From positions 1 through 24,279 of the forward strand of contig CAJMNH010000020.1 of assembly GCA_905214725.1 (NCBI GenBank): a stretch of DNA of 24,279 nt. Reading direction: 5' to 3'. The stretch comes from an uncultured bacterium (GTDB lineage Bacteria > Bacteroidota > Bacteroidia > Bacteroidales > Rikenellaceae). Shown here piece after piece: positions 24,089-24,279 of this stretch (position 1 is its first letter; the number at the start of each line of letters is the position of its first letter). The notes under the pieces were generated by a model. That model saw only the letters and a list, made by a program, of their open reading frames with translations, made no database searches and was not told the DNA's origin. The position numbers were made by a program, and so were the translations under genes.

Positions 24089-24254
24089 CGCCAAAAGCAT
24101 CCGCCAGACGAAAAGAGCGGAGAAAGTGGCGGCGGTGCCCGCTGCTTTTCGCTGTGCTTAACCTTTTGGTACTTTTGGGACAAGCTAAAAGTACGGAAGG
24201 AAGAGTAGGGAAAGTCCCGCACCCAATTTCTGAATTCGTTGCAGGAATCTTTTT

Positions 24255-24278
24255 GCCGCTTTTTGTGGAAAAAGCGGC
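24255..24278. terminator. Perfect 10-bp hairpin at the window end
   Basis: GCCGCTTTTT and AAAAAGCGGC flank GTGG, preceded by TTTTT on the plus strand. It may terminate a gene beyond the right edge or be another copy of a repeat; flanking sequence is cut off. Confidence 0.4.
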
Positions 24279-24279
24279 G

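Larger units (their letters stand above)
23853..24279. other. Intergenic region with several inverted repeats, no convincing gene
   Basis: No recognisable gene is seen from here to the window end. Inverted repeats are GCGGCAG 23897-23903 with CTGCCGC 23924-23930, CCCGAA 24022-24027 with TTCGGG 24035-24040, CCACCTTTTG 24065-24074 with 24079-24088, GTACTTTT 24169-24176 with AAAAGTAC 24187-24194, and GCCGCTTTTT 24255-24264 with 24269-24278. A 110-codon minus-strand frame (24222-23890) crosses most of them but has low-complexity, unfamiliar content, so I do not call it. The make-up suggests a degenerate interspersed repeat or terminator-rich junction. Confidence 0.5.

Noticed and set aside
24170..24177. 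TACTTTTG on the plus strand as a promoter -7 element
   Set aside because: It matches TAnnTTTG but has no TTG at 19-21 nt upstream, lies inside an inverted repeat, and has no gene within view downstream.
23890..24222. 110-codon minus-strand frame at the right edge
   Set aside because: It crosses several inverted repeats, shows no familiar domain, signal peptide or ribosome site, and reads like translated repeat sequence. Kept only as an observation.

Overview
The window reads as a chromosomal, housekeeping-rich stretch from a high-GC member of the Bacteroidales, most like Alistipes (Rikenellaceae). Three things point there. Promoters match the Bacteroidota sigma-ABfr pattern (TTG, about 20 nt, TAnnTTTG) rather than -35/-10 boxes. 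Gene leaders are A-rich and usually lack a Shine-Dalgarno sequence. The gene content includes a fimbrillin-like/FISUMP lipoprotein preceded by a tiny ORF, a DUF4153 membrane protein and Bacteroidota-type ParC, GyrA and FtsK. The base composition is clearly GC-rich, which fits Alistipes better than Bacteroides. The genus is an inference; no rRNA or tRNA gene is present to test it.

Layout. (1) 1-6607, plus strand: the 3' part of parC, then aroK and murI (4-nt overlap), then ftsK from its own promoter, followed 3 nt later by a lolA-like gene. (2) 6627-8085: a perfect-stem hairpin separates lolA from a convergent secreted SGNH/GDSL hydrolase gene on the minus strand. (3) 8086-12580, plus strand: gyrA, with an unusually long (about 215 nt) structured leader, then a TPR protein gene and a strong intrinsic terminator. 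(4) 12668-14932, plus strand: a new promoter, a 46-codon small ORF and a 673-aa fimbrillin-like lipoprotein gene, ending in a hairpin. (5) 14944-18057: a MATE transporter gene (minus) and a pseudouridine synthase gene (plus) fire divergently from a 162-bp region. The synthase carries a long RG-rich disordered N-terminus built from 41-residue tandem repeats. (6) 18064-23791, minus strand: an apparent five-gene run read from right to left: ABC-F ATPase, flavin reductase-like protein, rlmB, a 70-bp-period duplicated intergenic element, DUF4153 membrane protein and a YgjP-like metallopeptidase with a TTG start. (7) 23853-24279: no convincing gene, but several inverted repeats.

Functionally, the left half groups chromosome topology and segregation (parC, ftsK, gyrA) with envelope genes (murI, lolA). 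The right half holds translation and ribosome genes (rluB-like, rlmB, ABC-F). I found no phage, transposase, CRISPR array, toxin-antitoxin pair or defence island. No clear new multi-gene system is visible. The best candidates for something under-described are the small ORF paired with the surface lipoprotein, the repeat-built RG-rich arm on the pseudouridine synthase, the gyrA leader and the duplicated element upstream of the DUF4153 gene.
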